A stretch of 64,000 nucleotides of DNA from Vibrio artabrorum (lineage in GTDB: Bacteria > Pseudomonadota > Gammaproteobacteria > Enterobacterales > Vibrionaceae): NCBI RefSeq assembly GCF_024347295.1, contig NZ_AP025458.1:2418001-2482000 (forward strand), written 5' to 3'. The position numbers and the translations under genes were made by a program. This document shows, piece by piece, positions 9,002 to 18,904 of this stretch. Within the stretch, counting starts at the first letter, position 1. Every line of letters begins with the position of its first letter. Under the pieces are notes generated by a model that searched no databases, was not told where the DNA came from, and saw only the letters and a list, made by a program, of their open reading frames with translations.

Positions 9002-10126
9002 CTACTCAGCGATTACATTTGAGAGTTCAGCACCTTGCTCAACAGCCATAACAGAGTCACCATCACGCACAAACCCTTGCCCTACTGTGATGATATTGAC
9101 GTGTTGACCCAATCCAGAGAGCCACACGCCATCTTGTTCTGCCTTGACGAGCTGAATACGGACAAATTTCACGATGGGTGAGTCATCGACTGAAACCAGG
9201 GTTTTGACACCAAGGTTACCTGCCTCATCCAGTGCCAGCATAGCAGGCGTCACCTTGACCGCGTCTCTTGCTTCTAGATTGAGTGTAACTTCAGCACTGA
9301 CGCCAGCAGGCAACAGGCCATCGGAGTTATCGATTTCAATCTCGATTGGGAAGGTATTGGTTGAAGCAGAAGATATTCGAGAAACAAAACGCAAACGCCC
9401 TTCGACTTCTTCCCTTCCTAGGAGGCGAACGAAAGCGGATTGATTGACTAACAGATGTTGGATATGACGTTCACTCACATCCGCCTCTATCACCAGAGGA
9501 TCGAGGTCAATCACGCCGGCGACGGGGTCTCCAACACCAACAAAATCACCGAGCTCAACCATCAAATCTTGTACCACACCCGAGAAAGGCGCGGTGATAA
9601 CGGTATTCTTTAAAGCCAATTCGGCCTTGCGCTGCATGGCCTTCGCTTCGGTTAATGACGCCTCTGCGGTGGTGTAGGCGATTTCGCCTTGTAGCCCTTT
9701 TTTCTTCAGCGATTGCGCGGCTTTAAATTCTTTCTGCTTCAAACGATATAAAGCCGATGCTCGCTCTAATTGAACCTCCAAATCACCTTTATCAATCTGC
9801 GCAATGGCTTGTCCTGCTTTAACTCTATCGCCCTTAACAACGTTCAATCGAACAATCTTACCCGCGACCTCTGCGCCCAATCGGGCGTGCCTATCGGGCG
9901 CCGTTCGACCATAGAGGTCAATGGTTTTAAAAGTGGGTAATGAACTGAATGTTTGGAAGGAAACCTTAGCCAATGGAATCTCTGTCACTTTTTTATCAGG
10001 AGACTCTTCCGCCTGTCCTACTCCTAAGCCAAGCCAAATAGACAGCAGCACCACTAACAACAGAGAAAACAACCACGGCTGTTTAAGTTTCTGGAAAAGT
10101 GGCGAATGAGAAAATAGAGTCGGCAT
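9002..10126 (-). CDS. RND efflux periplasmic adaptor (membrane fusion protein)
   Basis: A 374-residue HlyD/AcrA-type adaptor linking the RND permease to an outer-membrane channel. It has an N-terminal membrane segment (~residues 18-38), a lipoyl half-motif (GAEVAGKIVRLNVVKGDRV), an alpha-helical hairpin (~115-165), the second lipoyl half (VITAPFSGVVQDL) and beta-barrel domains. There is no lipobox cysteine, so it is anchored by the N-terminal helix rather than lipid. AAGGA precedes the ATG. It is the first gene of the pump operon, only 10 bases from the permease start. No regulator gene is adjacent. Confidence 0.92.
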   Translation of the reverse strand: MPTLFSHSPLFQKLKQPWLFSLLLVVLLSIWLGLGVGQAEESPDKKVTEIPLAKVSFQTFSSLPTFKTIDLYGRTAPDRHARLGAEVAGKIVRLNVVKGDRVKAGQAIAQIDKGDLEVQLERASALYRLKQKEFKAAQSLKKKGLQGEIAYTTAEASLTEAKAMQRKAELALKNTVITAPFSGVVQDLMVELGDFVGVGDPVAGVIDLDPLVIEADVSERHIQHLLVNQSAFVRLLGREEVEGRLRFVSRISSASTNTFPIEIEIDNSDGLLPAGVSAEVTLNLEARDAVKVTPAMLALDEAGNLGVKTLVSVDDSPIVKFVRIQLVKAEQDGVWLSGLGQHVNIITVGQGFVRDGDSVMAVEQGAELSNVIAE

Positions 10127-10380
10127 AACAAGTCCTTTTGTCCAAGTGATTAAGACGCGCTAAGTGGCTTAACACTGTTATGTGCATCTTCCTGATACAC
10201 GCTGTTAACATTAACAGACCAAAACCAAACGAAATTGGACGCTATCGACAGTTTAAAAAATATACCGTGTGCTAAAAATTAAGAAATCAACGATTGGAAT
10301 GGTTTGAAAAGCAAAGAATTCATGTATCTCAACGATTGTTGACTCTGCGATGAACTGAAACTAAGGGATATAAAAACAAA
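10127..10380 (-). promoter_or_regulatory. Promoter/operator region of the RND pump operon
   Basis: On the minus strand a candidate -35 (TTGGTC) and -10 (TGTATC) are separated by 17 bases, and the spacer is almost filled by a perfect 7-2-7 dyad (CTGTTAACATTAACAG, 10202-10217). A second dyad TAACA-C-TGTTA (10170-10180) with the same half-site lies downstream of the -10. This is the layout of a repressor- or MerR-type operator. No small gene was recognised in the rest of the stretch. Confidence 0.45.
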
Positions 10381-10406
10381 AATGCCGAACATAAGTTCGG
10401 CATTTA
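10376..10406. terminator. erpA terminator
   Basis: A perfect 10-bp stem AATGCCGAAC/GTTCGGCATT with a 4-base loop; on the minus strand it is followed by TTTTGTTTTTA. It lies 45-75 bases after the erpA stop. Confidence 0.85.
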
Positions 10407-10451
10407 TCATCTTCTGTTGTGGCTTTAAACCTTAACGATCTTCAACTCAAG

Positions 10452-10793
10452 CTATACGCTGAATGATGCGCCACAACCACACGTTGTAGTCGCATTCGGG
10501 TTGTTTACAAAGAAACGAGCGCCTTCTAAGCCTTCGGTGTAATCAACCACACCGCCTATCAGATATTGTAGGCTCATTGGATCAACAACCAGCGTTACTC
10601 CGCTGTTTACAATCGTCGTGTCGCCATCATTTACTTTTTCATCAAATGTGAAGCCATATTGGAAGCCACTACAACCACCACCAGTAATGTATACACGCAG
10701 CTTGAGTTCTGGATTTTCTTCTTCTGCTATCAACGTTTTTACACGAATGGCAGCTGCATCAGAAAAAGACAATGGAATATTTACTTCGCTCAC
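10452..10793 (-). CDS. erpA: Iron-sulfur cluster insertion protein ErpA
   Basis: A 113-residue A-type carrier that delivers Fe-S clusters to target proteins such as IspG. The three ligand cysteines are present: C41 in [11 protein letters not shown], and C105 and C107 in [12 protein letters not shown]. The longest ORF starts at 10826, but the family length (114 in E. coli) and sequence start at a GTG at 10793, which has an AGAGG ribosome-binding site 5 bases upstream. Divergent from hemL, with a 296-base gap that carries both promoters and no other gene I can support. Confidence 0.95.
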   Translation of the reverse strand: MSEVNIPLSFSDAAAIRVKTLIAEEENPELKLRVYITGGGCSGFQYGFTFDEKVNDGDTTIVNSGVTLVVDPMSLQYLIGGVVDYTEGLEGARFFVNNPNATTTCGCGASFSV

Positions 10794-11089
10794 GACAACC
10801 TCTCTTACCTGTGTCAAAAACAACATGATACAAATCTAATTCGAGATCACTGTTGCTGAATGTTTTTTTATATTCGGATGATTATCTAATACCTGACTGA
10901 AACGTTCAAGTATTCACCGCGGGATCGCTGCTTTTCCTTCTGGAAACTTGTCCGATCGAGAAAATTACAACGCGCAACCCCTCAAAATAACCAGATTCGG
11001 CGGATTATATCAGCGAAAGCATTCCTAGTTGGATTAGGGATAGGTACAATGCGAGCCAATTGGTCCGACAGTCAAAAGAGGATATATCC

Positions 11090-12385
11090 ATGACCAAATC
11101 AGCAGAACTTTATCAAAAGGCACAGCAAACTATTCCAGGTGGCGTTAACTCTCCAGTGCGCGCTTTTAATGGTGTAGGTGGCTCTCCAATTTTCGTTGAG
11201 CGAGCAGATGGCCCACTTATTTTTGATGCTGATGGTAAAGCATATATCGATTACGTTGGCTCTTGGGGCCCAATGATCCTAGGTCACAACCACGTGGTTA
11301 TCCGTGATGCTGTGATTGAAGCCGCTCAACGTGGTCTTAGCTTCGGCGCACCGACTGAAACTGAAATCAAAATGGCTGAACTTGTCTCTGAGATGGTTCC
11401 ATCAATGGAACAGCTACGCATGGTAAGTTCAGGCACTGAAGCGACAATGAGTGCGATTCGTCTAGCTCGTGGCTTCACTGGGCGTGATAAGATCCTGAAA
11501 TTTGAGGGCTGCTACCACGGCCATGCCGATAGCTTACTCGTAAAAGCAGGCTCTGGTGCGCTAACACTAGGTCAACCAAGCTCTCCGGGCGTTCCCGCTG
11601 ATTTTGCAAAACTGACGCTAACAGCCATCTTCAACAACCTAGATTCAGTCCGTGAAATCTTCGCTGCAAACAAAGGCGAAATCGCATGTATCATCGTTGA
11701 ACCTGTAGCGGGTAACATGAACTGCATCCCACCTGTTGAAGGCTTCCACGAAGGGCTCCGTGAAATTTGTGACCAAGAAGGGGCATTGCTCATTTTTGAT
11801 GAAGTCATGACCGGTTTCCGCGTTGCTGAAGGTTGTGCGCAAGCTTACTACAACATCAAGCCCGATCTAACGTGTCTTGGTAAGGTGATCGGCGGCGGTA
11901 TGCCAGTGGGAGCTTTCGGTGGTCGTAAAGACGTGATGCAATACATCGCACCAACAGGCCCTGTTTACCAAGCGGGGACACTTTCAGGTAACCCTGTGGC
12001 GATGGCGGCAGGCTACGCTTGCCTCACACTATTAAGAGAAGAAGGTAACGAAAAGCGTTTAGCATCAAAAACTAAACAGTTAGCCAATGGCTTTAAGCAG
12101 CTTGCCGATAAGCACGGCATCCCAATGCTCGTGCACCAAGTTGGCGGTATGTTTGGTTTCTTCTTCACTGACCAAGAAACTGTGACGTGCTACGAAGATG
12201 TAACTAAGTGTGATGTAGAACGCTTCAAGCGCTTCTTCCACCTCATGTTGGATCACGGTGTTTACCTTGCTCCTTCAGCATTCGAAGCAAGCTTTACCTC
12301 TCTTGCTCATGGTTCAAAAGAGCTGGATGCAACACTAGAAGCGGCTGACCGTTCTCTTGCGATCATCGCAGCGGAAAGCAAATAA
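11090..12385 (+). CDS. hemL: Glutamate-1-semialdehyde 2,1-aminomutase
   Basis: A 431-residue PLP-dependent class III aminotransferase that converts glutamate-1-semialdehyde to 5-aminolevulinate in the C5 route to haem. The PLP lysine is K265 in [16 protein letters not shown], and the DEVMTGFRV stretch carries the conserved Asp that contacts the cofactor. I start at 11090 ([11 protein letters not shown]), with AGAGGA about 8 bases upstream; a TTG 30 bases earlier is in frame but lacks support. Followed by a strong terminator, so probably monocistronic. An Fe-S and haem pairing with erpA makes biological sense but the genes are divergent. Confidence 0.97.
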   Translation: MTKSAELYQKAQQTIPGGVNSPVRAFNGVGGSPIFVERADGPLIFDADGKAYIDYVGSWGPMILGHNHVVIRDAVIEAAQRGLSFGAPTETEIKMAELVSEMVPSMEQLRMVSSGTEATMSAIRLARGFTGRDKILKFEGCYHGHADSLLVKAGSGALTLGQPSSPGVPADFAKLTLTAIFNNLDSVREIFAANKGEIACIIVEPVAGNMNCIPPVEGFHEGLREICDQEGALLIFDEVMTGFRVAEGCAQAYYNIKPDLTCLGKVIGGGMPVGAFGGRKDVMQYIAPTGPVYQAGTLSGNPVAMAAGYACLTLLREEGNEKRLASKTKQLANGFKQLADKHGIPMLVHQVGGMFGFFFTDQETVTCYEDVTKCDVERFKRFFHLMLDHGVYLAPSAFEASFTSLAHGSKELDATLEAADRSLAIIAAESK

Positions 12386-12422
12386 TCGAAAGCACGTTAT
12401 TAGTCGCTAACCGATTGAATTT

Positions 12423-12448
12423 AGGGCTGCATTAACGCAGCCCTTTCT
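12423..12448 (+). terminator. hemL terminator
   Basis: AGGGCTGC pairs with GCAGCCCT around loop ATTAAC and is followed by TTCTAA. It lies about 40 bases after the hemL stop. Confidence 0.8.
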
Positions 12449-12525
12449 AATACACCGTGTCCATCCCCCCCAAAGATGCCAGCTGGATTACCGGCTGATT
12501 CGGGCCAATACAGAACGAAAAGCGC

Positions 12526-12651
12526 CTAACGTTTCCAGAAAAAGAAAACCAACAACATCAGTGTACCTAGAAACATTCTAAACCAAGGGATCTCATTTTT
12601 TATTTGCTTTTCTTGGTCTTGGCATTTCTTATCTTTATTACAGCATCCCAT
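12526..12651 (-). CDS. 41-residue cysteine-containing single-pass membrane microprotein
   Basis: A short gene on the minus strand with GAGGAG 8 bases before its ATG. The protein begins MGCCNKDKKC, so cysteines sit at residues 3, 4 and 10. A charged stretch (~11-20) follows, then a hydrophobic helix (~23-39, rich in Phe, Leu and Met) and a final W-K-R. The pattern suggests an N-terminal metal- or thiol-active head on one transmembrane helix with a positive C-terminus. I do not recognise a named family. It is antisense-oriented between hemL and the AI-2E permease and alone on its strand. Good SD spacing and the non-random composition support it as real. Confidence 0.6.
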   Translation of the reverse strand: MGCCNKDKKCQDQEKQIKNEIPWFRMFLGTLMLLVFFFWKR

Positions 12652-12727
12652 AATCAAAACTCCTCATTGCTAACGCTCTGTTTTGCAGCCATTATAAACT
12701 CAGAACGCCAATATAGAGACCATTACT

Positions 12728-13813
12728 GTGTCAGAAAAAATTAAAATAAACTCTAGCCACTGGGTAATCATTATTGCCCTACTTGCAGCGGCTTATGCTT
12801 GTTACCTGCTTATCGAACCCTACGTTAACTCGATCGTGATGGCCTTTATCATTTCACTGTTAATGTTTCCAATTCACGAATGGCTCGAAAAGAAAATTCC
12901 GAATAAAGAAAACCTTGTATCCCTACTTTCTTGTGTGATCCTGACCTTCATTATCGTTATCCCTTTATTGGCCGTATTTGCAGCGATTGTTCAGCAAGGC
13001 TCCCTGTTTTCTCAAAATACCTATCAATGGGTAACTCACGGCGGCATTCAAACTTTATTCGAACACCCTTTAGTCGTAAAAGCGCTATCTTTCTTAAATA
13101 CCTATCTGCCTTTTGACAACATTGAACCTCAAGCCATCGCGCAAAAAGTAGGGGAATTCGCGACAAGCTTTGGGTCAAAGCTTGTTGGTATCAGTGCAAA
13201 AATTCTTGGTGATGCGACCAATTTTTTGATGAATTTCCTCTTGATGCTGTTTGTTCTGTTCTTCCTATTGAGAGATCGTGACAAAATAATCAGCGTCGTT
13301 CGTCATATTCTCCCGCTATCTCGCAGCCAGGAAGACAAACTTCTAACAGAAATTGAGCAAGTATCTAAGTCTGCTGTCATGGGCTCATTTTTAACCGCGA
13401 TAGCACAAGGCTTTGCCGGGGGTTTAGGGATGTGGATAGCTGGCTTCCCTGGTCTATTCTGGGGAACCATGATGGGGTTTGCCTCTTTTATTCCCGTTGT
13501 GGGAACGGCTCTTATCTGGATCCCTGCGGCAACCTATTTGTTCCTAACCGGTGATACCACATGGGCGATTTTCCTAACGGTTTACTGTGTCGCGATTGTG
13601 GGTTCCATTGACAATCTATTGCGTCCATTATTGATGCAAGGCAGCGCAGGCATGAATACCCTAATGATTTTCTTCTCACTGTTAGGTGGTATTCAACTGT
13701 TTGGCTTGATCGGTCTTATCTACGGCCCACTGATTTTTGCGATTACTATCGTCCTATTCAACATCTACGATGAAGAGTTTAAGGACTTTTTAAACCAGCA
13801 AGACAAAAGTTAA
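12728..13813 (+). CDS. AI-2E/PerM-family membrane permease, YdiK-like
   Basis: A 361-residue inner-membrane protein with about seven to eight hydrophobic segments, two at the N-terminus (residues ~12-50), one near 62-82, then a cluster from ~155 to the end. The family features include the LLMLFVLFFLLRDRDKI segment and the conserved PVVGTALIWIPAATY region. Members have been linked to autoinducer-2 export or Na+/H+ antiport in single cases; the substrate here is unknown. The start is GTG at 12728. It is followed by a strong terminator before rsmC. Confidence 0.85.
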   Translation: MSEKIKINSSHWVIIIALLAAAYACYLLIEPYVNSIVMAFIISLLMFPIHEWLEKKIPNKENLVSLLSCVILTFIIVIPLLAVFAAIVQQGSLFSQNTYQWVTHGGIQTLFEHPLVVKALSFLNTYLPFDNIEPQAIAQKVGEFATSFGSKLVGISAKILGDATNFLMNFLLMLFVLFFLLRDRDKIISVVRHILPLSRSQEDKLLTEIEQVSKSAVMGSFLTAIAQGFAGGLGMWIAGFPGLFWGTMMGFASFIPVVGTALIWIPAATYLFLTGDTTWAIFLTVYCVAIVGSIDNLLRPLLMQGSAGMNTLMIFFSLLGGIQLFGLIGLIYGPLIFAITIVLFNIYDEEFKDFLNQQDKS

Positions 13814-13865
13814 GCAACTCAACGTCATCTAGGTTGTTGAACACGTATTAAACACTTCAAGCTTT

Positions 13866-13900
13866 GGGCGGATTATGCGAAAATCCGCCCTCATTTTTTG
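13866..13900 (+). terminator. Terminator after the AI-2E-family permease
   Basis: GGGCGGATT and AATCCGCCC form a perfect 9-bp stem with loop ATGCGAA, followed by TCATTTTTTG. The longest rsmC-frame ORF would begin inside this hairpin, one reason to prefer the later rsmC start. Confidence 0.9.
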
Positions 13901-13923
13901 CTAACGATCCAATAGAGTGTCCT

Positions 13924-14946
13924 ATGTCAGCTTATATAGCCCCAAGCCAGATTGCTCAGCGTCAACTCACCTACTTTGAAGGCAAACATGTTTTAGTTGC
14001 TGGAGAGGTTGAAGACTTATTCCCTGTTGAGTTGGCGAAACATTGTGAATCTGTCACCGTGTTTACGTCTAACTACAGCTATTATCGCCAATTAGATAAT
14101 TGTCGCTCTATTCAACGTTTCTACGGTACTGAATTTACCGAAGAGACCAAAGCTGACTTGGTGATGCTGTATTGGCCAAAAGCCAAAGCGGAAGCGGAGT
14201 TCTTACTCGCGATGTTATTTGCAAAATTAGGCAAAGATACAGAGATTGTTGTCGTTGGTGAAAATCGCTCAGGAGTGAAAAGCATTGAGAAGATGTTTAC
14301 CCCTTATGGCAAGGTTGTAAAATACGATTCCGCCCGTCGTTGTTCTTTCTACTGGGGCCAGTGCTTCGAGCAACCACACGCATTCAACCTACAAGACTGG
14401 TTTAAAACTTACACGGTAAGTATTGACGATCAAACACTGGCAGTAAAAAGTCTCCCTGGCGTCTTCAGTCACGGTCAATTCGATGTCGGTAGCCAACTTC
14501 TGCTTGATACTCTGCCCAAACTAAAAGGCAAAGTACTGGATTTTGGTTGTGGTGCGGGTGTGTTAGGTGCCGTTATGGCATCTCGTAACCCTGATATTGA
14601 GCTCGAAATGTGTGATATCAGCGCATTCGCCGTCGCATCAAGCCAAGCCACACTCGAAATCAATGGTCTAACGGGCAAAGTCTTTGCTTCTGATGTTTAC
14701 TCAGACACTTCGAATGACTACCAGTTCATCATCAGTAACCCACCTTTTCACTCAGGATTAGACACGAGCTACAGTGCAACAGAAACCCTACTGGCACAGG
14801 CACCAAAGCACTTGAAACGCTCTGGTGAGATGATTATCGTTGCCAACAGTTTCTTAAAATACGAACCGATTATTGAGCAAGCTTTTGGAAAATGCGCGAC
14901 TCTAAATAAGACCACCAAATTCGAGATATACCACGCAAAGAAATAG
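13924..14946 (+). CDS. rsmC: 16S rRNA (guanine-1207 N2) methyltransferase
   Basis: A 340-residue SAM-dependent methyltransferase that modifies G1207 of 16S rRNA in the 30S subunit. The C-terminal domain has the SAM loop [13 protein letters not shown] and the catalytic NPPFH motif at 272-276; the N-terminal half is the degenerate duplicated domain typical of RsmC. I start at ATG 13924 ([11 protein letters not shown]), matching the 343-residue E. coli protein; the 20-residue upstream extension overlaps a terminator. It stands alone between two terminators. Confidence 0.95.
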   Translation: MSAYIAPSQIAQRQLTYFEGKHVLVAGEVEDLFPVELAKHCESVTVFTSNYSYYRQLDNCRSIQRFYGTEFTEETKADLVMLYWPKAKAEAEFLLAMLFAKLGKDTEIVVVGENRSGVKSIEKMFTPYGKVVKYDSARRCSFYWGQCFEQPHAFNLQDWFKTYTVSIDDQTLAVKSLPGVFSHGQFDVGSQLLLDTLPKLKGKVLDFGCGAGVLGAVMASRNPDIELEMCDISAFAVASSQATLEINGLTGKVFASDVYSDTSNDYQFIISNPPFHSGLDTSYSATETLLAQAPKHLKRSGEMIIVANSFLKYEPIIEQAFGKCATLNKTTKFEIYHAKK

Positions 14947-14958
14947 CCGTCCTAACAC

Positions 14959-14997
14959 AGCGCAGGGTCACAATCTGCGCTACCTGCTTATTTTTTT
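14959..14997 (+). terminator. rsmC terminator
   Basis: AGCGCAG pairs with CTGCGCT around a 9-base loop, with a tract of seven T nine bases beyond it. The distance to the T tract makes it a weaker case. Confidence 0.55.
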
Positions 14998-15162
14998 ATC
15001 AAAAAATCATAAAAATGAGCTTTTGCACACGCTTTAAATACCACTTACTTGTCAAAGTAAAAAAACTCGTTAATTTCGTTAAATTAGAAACCGTTAATTC
15101 GATTCTCTGTGCTTTTTCTCGCCCCCTTTTTGCAGTACACCAAGGAAAGTAGTACCCAATTT

Positions 15163-18100
15163 ATGTTTAGATTCTATCGAAAGCAGAAGTTTAAGCGTCT
15201 TCAAAACACCCTAATGCTGGCATTTCTCGTCCTTAGTATTACCCCGGTGACACTTATCGCGATATTTTTCCTTCAATCGCACAGTCAGGATCTTCAAGAA
15301 CAAAGTACTTCGCACCTTGTTTCAGTCCGTGATACTAAGCAACAGCAAATCATCGATTACCTAGAGGCTCAAGAGTCTCAAGTCATGGGGTTTGTTCGCT
15401 CAGAACTGGCGAATGCCAGCGGAGGGCGATTCTATGGTTTAGTTAATGCATTCCAACGACTTGGTTTAGATATTGAAGAGGCGCGCAGCAATGCACAACA
15501 ACGGTATATTCAAGGGTCAGGAAACCAAATAAAAACATCCATTCTTCCAGAATCCAGCAGCTTCATTGGCAGTGAACGTTACCGTCTACTGCACAAACGC
15601 TACCACAATGCTTACCTAGAGCTCCTTAAACGTTCCGATTTTGACGATATCTTACTCGTGGATATCAATGGCAATGTTGCCTATTCCGTTTTTAAACGTG
15701 ATGACTATGGCACCAACTTACTGACGGGAAAATACAAAAATTCAAACTTAGGCGAGACCTTTCGACGACTAGCAAAAGACGTGACCAAGCATCGTAAGTC
15801 CAATGAGGATTACACTCCCGTTATTGTCTCTGATTTTAAAGATGAAAATGGCAAACAAACCGCTTGGTTGGGCGCTCCCATCGTACAGCAAGGTTACCTT
15901 CACAGTTATGCCATGTTTCGATTACCCATTAACGGAATTACCAAACTGATCGCCGACTTAAATAAGCGTTCAAATATTCAAACCCTATTGGTCGGCAGCG
16001 ATCATTTACCTCGTAGCCTTGCGCACTCACAAGAGTCGATCAACTTAAGTCAATATGTTGTCGATAAAGCACTGGCCGGAGAGACAGCTGTAGGAACGTT
16101 CGATAACACGCAAGGTCAAGCGTTCATCGCAGCATATACCCCTATCAAACTAAAATATGCGACATGGGCTTTAGTCGTCGAACTGCCTGAGAAAGAAGCC
16201 TTTGCTCGTATTCATCACCTCGAAAAAATCTTCGTGATTGTGATGCTAACAGCGATCATTCTTGTGGTGGTCGCATCACACTACTTATCCAATTTTATCA
16301 CTTCACCGCTTCTCAAACTGACTTGGGCAGCAGAAAAAGTTTCCGCAGGCGATCTCGATGAGGCGATGATCAATACAGAGCGCAAAGATGAGATAGGCCG
16401 CTTAGCGGTAAGCTTTGAACGGATGCAACGTTCGATTCGCGACAAAATGCAACTGATCAAAAGCCAAAATGATGAGCTGGAAGACAACCTAAAAACCATT
16501 CAAAAGCAAAACGAAGATTTGCAGCTTGCCAACAAGCTCAAAGATGAGTTCTTAGCAACAACCTCACATGAATTGAGAACACCTTTACACGGTATGGTCG
16601 GTATCGCAGAGGCACTAATATCGGGCGCCAACGGCCCTATTCCTGCTAACCAAAAATACCAATTAGACATCATCATCAATAGTGGTCAGAGATTAGCAAC
16701 CTTGGTTGATGATCTGCTTGATTATCACAAGATGCGCTACGGCAGTTTAGATATTAAGAAGTCCGCTGTTGATTTATCGGCCGCCACCAGCTTAGTACTT
16801 GAACTGTCACATCATCTATTAGGCAATAAGCCGATTCGAATTATTAATCAAGTTCCAACGGACTTAGCGTTAGTATCGTCCGACTCTCAACGACTGGAAC
16901 AAGTGATGTATAACTTGGTTGGCAATGCCATTAAGTACACATCAGAAGGAAAAATCGTTATCTCGGCCAGCGTGATTGACGACAATATTCGTGTACAAGT
17001 TGTCGATACCGGGCAAGGTATACCACCAGAATATCTTGAACATATTTTTGAGCCGTTAATTCAAGCGGGTCAAGATGCAAGTAACTACCGTCAAGGTGCT
17101 GGACTGGGGTTATCCATTAGCCGCCAATTGATTGAACTCATGGGGGGCTCATTGTATGTCAGCAGTCAGCCAATGCTAGGCACAACTTTCAGCTTCACAT
17201 TACCTTTAGCCACCCAAGAAGAATTAGATAGCTACAATGAATCAGGGAGCTACTCGCACTTCCAAGCACCCGATCTGATTGATAGTACCCAACAAGAAAA
17301 CAGTGTTATCAGTGAAAATCCCGATGGCCCACTACTCGTTATCGCTGATGATGAGCCGGTAAATCTGCACGTGTTAGACAGCTTTTTGAAATTAGAAGGT
17401 TATCGAGTTCGTACCGCTTGTGATGGACCAGAAACCATAGACCTGATTAAAAAAGAGAAACCTGAATTGCTTCTACTCGACATCATGATGCCGGGGATGA
17501 GTGGCTATCAGGTTTGTGAAGCGCTGCGTAAGCAATATGATCATGCACAATTACCCATCATCATGCTTACCGCACTCAACCAAGCAGAAGACCGAGTTCG
17601 TGGCTTTGAAGCAGGAGCCAACGATTACTTATCGAAGCCATTTAATAAGCAAGAACTGGCTGCTCGAATTACTGCGCATTTATCAGCGAGCAAAGCCGAA
17701 CAGCGGCGTATTGAGAATGACCAACTGCAATTAGAACTCAAACACCGAGCCATGGTCGAAGCAAACTTGTTAGAGACCCAAGGACGCTTACTGGAACAGT
17801 TAGAATCAGCCCCAGAAGCCATCGTCTGCATTCGAGAAGATCAACGTATTCGCTTTGCCAACGAAGCCGCGGCGAAGCTCTTTAAACGCGGACAAGAGCA
17901 ACTTAAGCGCTCTACGGCCGACGAAATCATTGCACCTAAATACCTCAAGGTGGAGCAAGCTCATTACTGTGGTGATATTGATATCTATATTGATGACACC
18001 CGTCAGCGCATACCAAGTGACATCCTTAAGCTTCCTGAAGGATCAGGGCTCGACACCATGTATATCTTCAATGTGGGTGGTGGCGTTAACTCCAACCGAG

Positions 18101-18552
18101 TCAATAATCTTGAAACGGCGGTTGAGGCACTGTCAAGCTATGCCTTTGAAGGTGACAAAGACAAGCTACAACAACTGAAAGAGCTTGGTGGGGAATTTAC
18201 TCGTCTTGCTGATAAGGCGACGGGGGAAGGTAAAAACAAACAAGAGTTGATGCGAGAAGTATTAGTTGATGCCATGACCAATGCCATCTTTTATTGGGAA
18301 TCGGTCACGGGTGAAACAAAGTTTGCTTTCGCAGAAAAGAGTGGCTTGTGGCGTGTCTACTTAGACCGCAGTACGCTTCAGACCCGAACCTTAGACAAGT
18401 ACCTACGTGTCGAAACCCTGCCAAGAACGCCTCGCTGGAGAACAGTTCTGAGTTCTATCGAGTTCATTCTCGAACACTGTAAAGAACAGACCCCAGAAAG
18501 AACTCATATCGAGATGCTAAGAGATAAACTGCAAAGACTGTTGACCAGTTAA
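15163..18552 (+). CDS. chiS: Chitin-sensing hybrid sensor kinase ChiS
   Basis: The membrane regulator that switches on the chitin-utilisation programme. Chosen start 15163 gives 1129 residues, the length I recall for V. cholerae ChiS; a longer frame opens at 15109. Order: helix 1 (~16-38), periplasmic sensor (~39-350), helix 2 (~354-376), HAMP, coiled coil (~430-460), phospho-acceptor H469 in ATTSHELRTPLHG, ATPase domain (~575-690), receiver (~725-840) with D773 in LLLLDIMMPG, and a C-terminal domain. In V. cholerae ChiS binds DNA directly through its C-terminal region and is held off by the periplasmic chitin-binding protein, which is encoded next door. Here the C-terminal ~110 residues are intact. 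Confidence 0.95.
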   Translation: MFRFYRKQKFKRLQNTLMLAFLVLSITPVTLIAIFFLQSHSQDLQEQSTSHLVSVRDTKQQQIIDYLEAQESQVMGFVRSELANASGGRFYGLVNAFQRLGLDIEEARSNAQQRYIQGSGNQIKTSILPESSSFIGSERYRLLHKRYHNAYLELLKRSDFDDILLVDINGNVAYSVFKRDDYGTNLLTGKYKNSNLGETFRRLAKDVTKHRKSNEDYTPVIVSDFKDENGKQTAWLGAPIVQQGYLHSYAMFRLPINGITKLIADLNKRSNIQTLLVGSDHLPRSLAHSQESINLSQYVVDKALAGETAVGTFDNTQGQAFIAAYTPIKLKYATWALVVELPEKEAFARIHHLEKIFVIVMLTAIILVVVASHYLSNFITSPLLKLTWAAEKVSAGDLDEAMINTERKDEIGRLAVSFERMQRSIRDKMQLIKSQNDELEDNLKTIQKQNEDLQLANKLKDEFLATTSHELRTPLHGMVGIAEALISGANGPIPANQKYQLDIIINSGQRLATLVDDLLDYHKMRYGSLDIKKSAVDLSAATSLVLELSHHLLGNKPIRIINQVPTDLALVSSDSQRLEQVMYNLVGNAIKYTSEGKIVISASVIDDNIRVQVVDTGQGIPPEYLEHIFEPLIQAGQDASNYRQGAGLGLSISRQLIELMGGSLYVSSQPMLGTTFSFTLPLATQEELDSYNESGSYSHFQAPDLIDSTQQENSVISENPDGPLLVIADDEPVNLHVLDSFLKLEGYRVRTACDGPETIDLIKKEKPELLLLDIMMPGMSGYQVCEALRKQYDHAQLPIIMLTALNQAEDRVRGFEAGANDYLSKPFNKQELAARITAHLSASKAEQRRIENDQLQLELKHRAMVEANLLETQGRLLEQLESAPEAIVCIREDQRIRFANEAAAKLFKRGQEQLKRSTADEIIAPKYLKVEQAHYCGDIDIYIDDTRQRIPSDILKLPEGSGLDTMYIFNVGGGVNSNRVNNLETAVEALSSYAFEGDKDKLQQLKELGGEFTRLADKATGEGKNKQELMREVLVDAMTNAIFYWESVTGETKFAFAEKSGLWRVYLDRSTLQTRTLDKYLRVETLPRTPRWRTVLSSIEFILEHCKEQTPERTHIEMLRDKLQRLLTS

Positions 18553-18577
18553 CGCTGAACTCATATCACGGATTTAC

Positions 18578-18601
18578 GCCCACCTTGTGTGGGCTTTTTT
18601 G
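18578..18601 (+). terminator. chiS terminator
   Basis: GCCCAC/GTGGGC with loop CTTGT and a run of six T, 25 bases after the chiS stop. Confidence 0.9.
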
Positions 18602-18904
18602 TGCCGAACACTTCAATTCGAAGAACAAGCGCATCGACCTAAGAGTGCTTTTTTTACACCTTTAAACAAGGGTAACATCACGTTACTTGAGATCTAAAGT
18701 ACCTCTGAAAAGTCTCCATTACTCGCTCGATTCCTGACGATTTCTCACCGTTGGCTGACCCTTTTTTGTAGTTTGAGAAGCGAGTCACAACAGAACGGCA
18801 GATTTAATTTTCTAGAGAAATTTAACGTAAAACCGACAAGTGACCAAGATCTACAATTACACAAACACGTGGAAACAAGCGGCAATTAAAGGGCAAAAGG
18901 GCAA

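Noticed and set aside
11060..11089. Upstream TTG extension of hemL, and similar N-terminal extensions of erpA, rsmC, chiS, fbpA and yadH.
   Set aside because: In each case a later start has a better ribosome-binding site or matches family length, and several extensions overlap terminators, Fur boxes or neighbouring genes.
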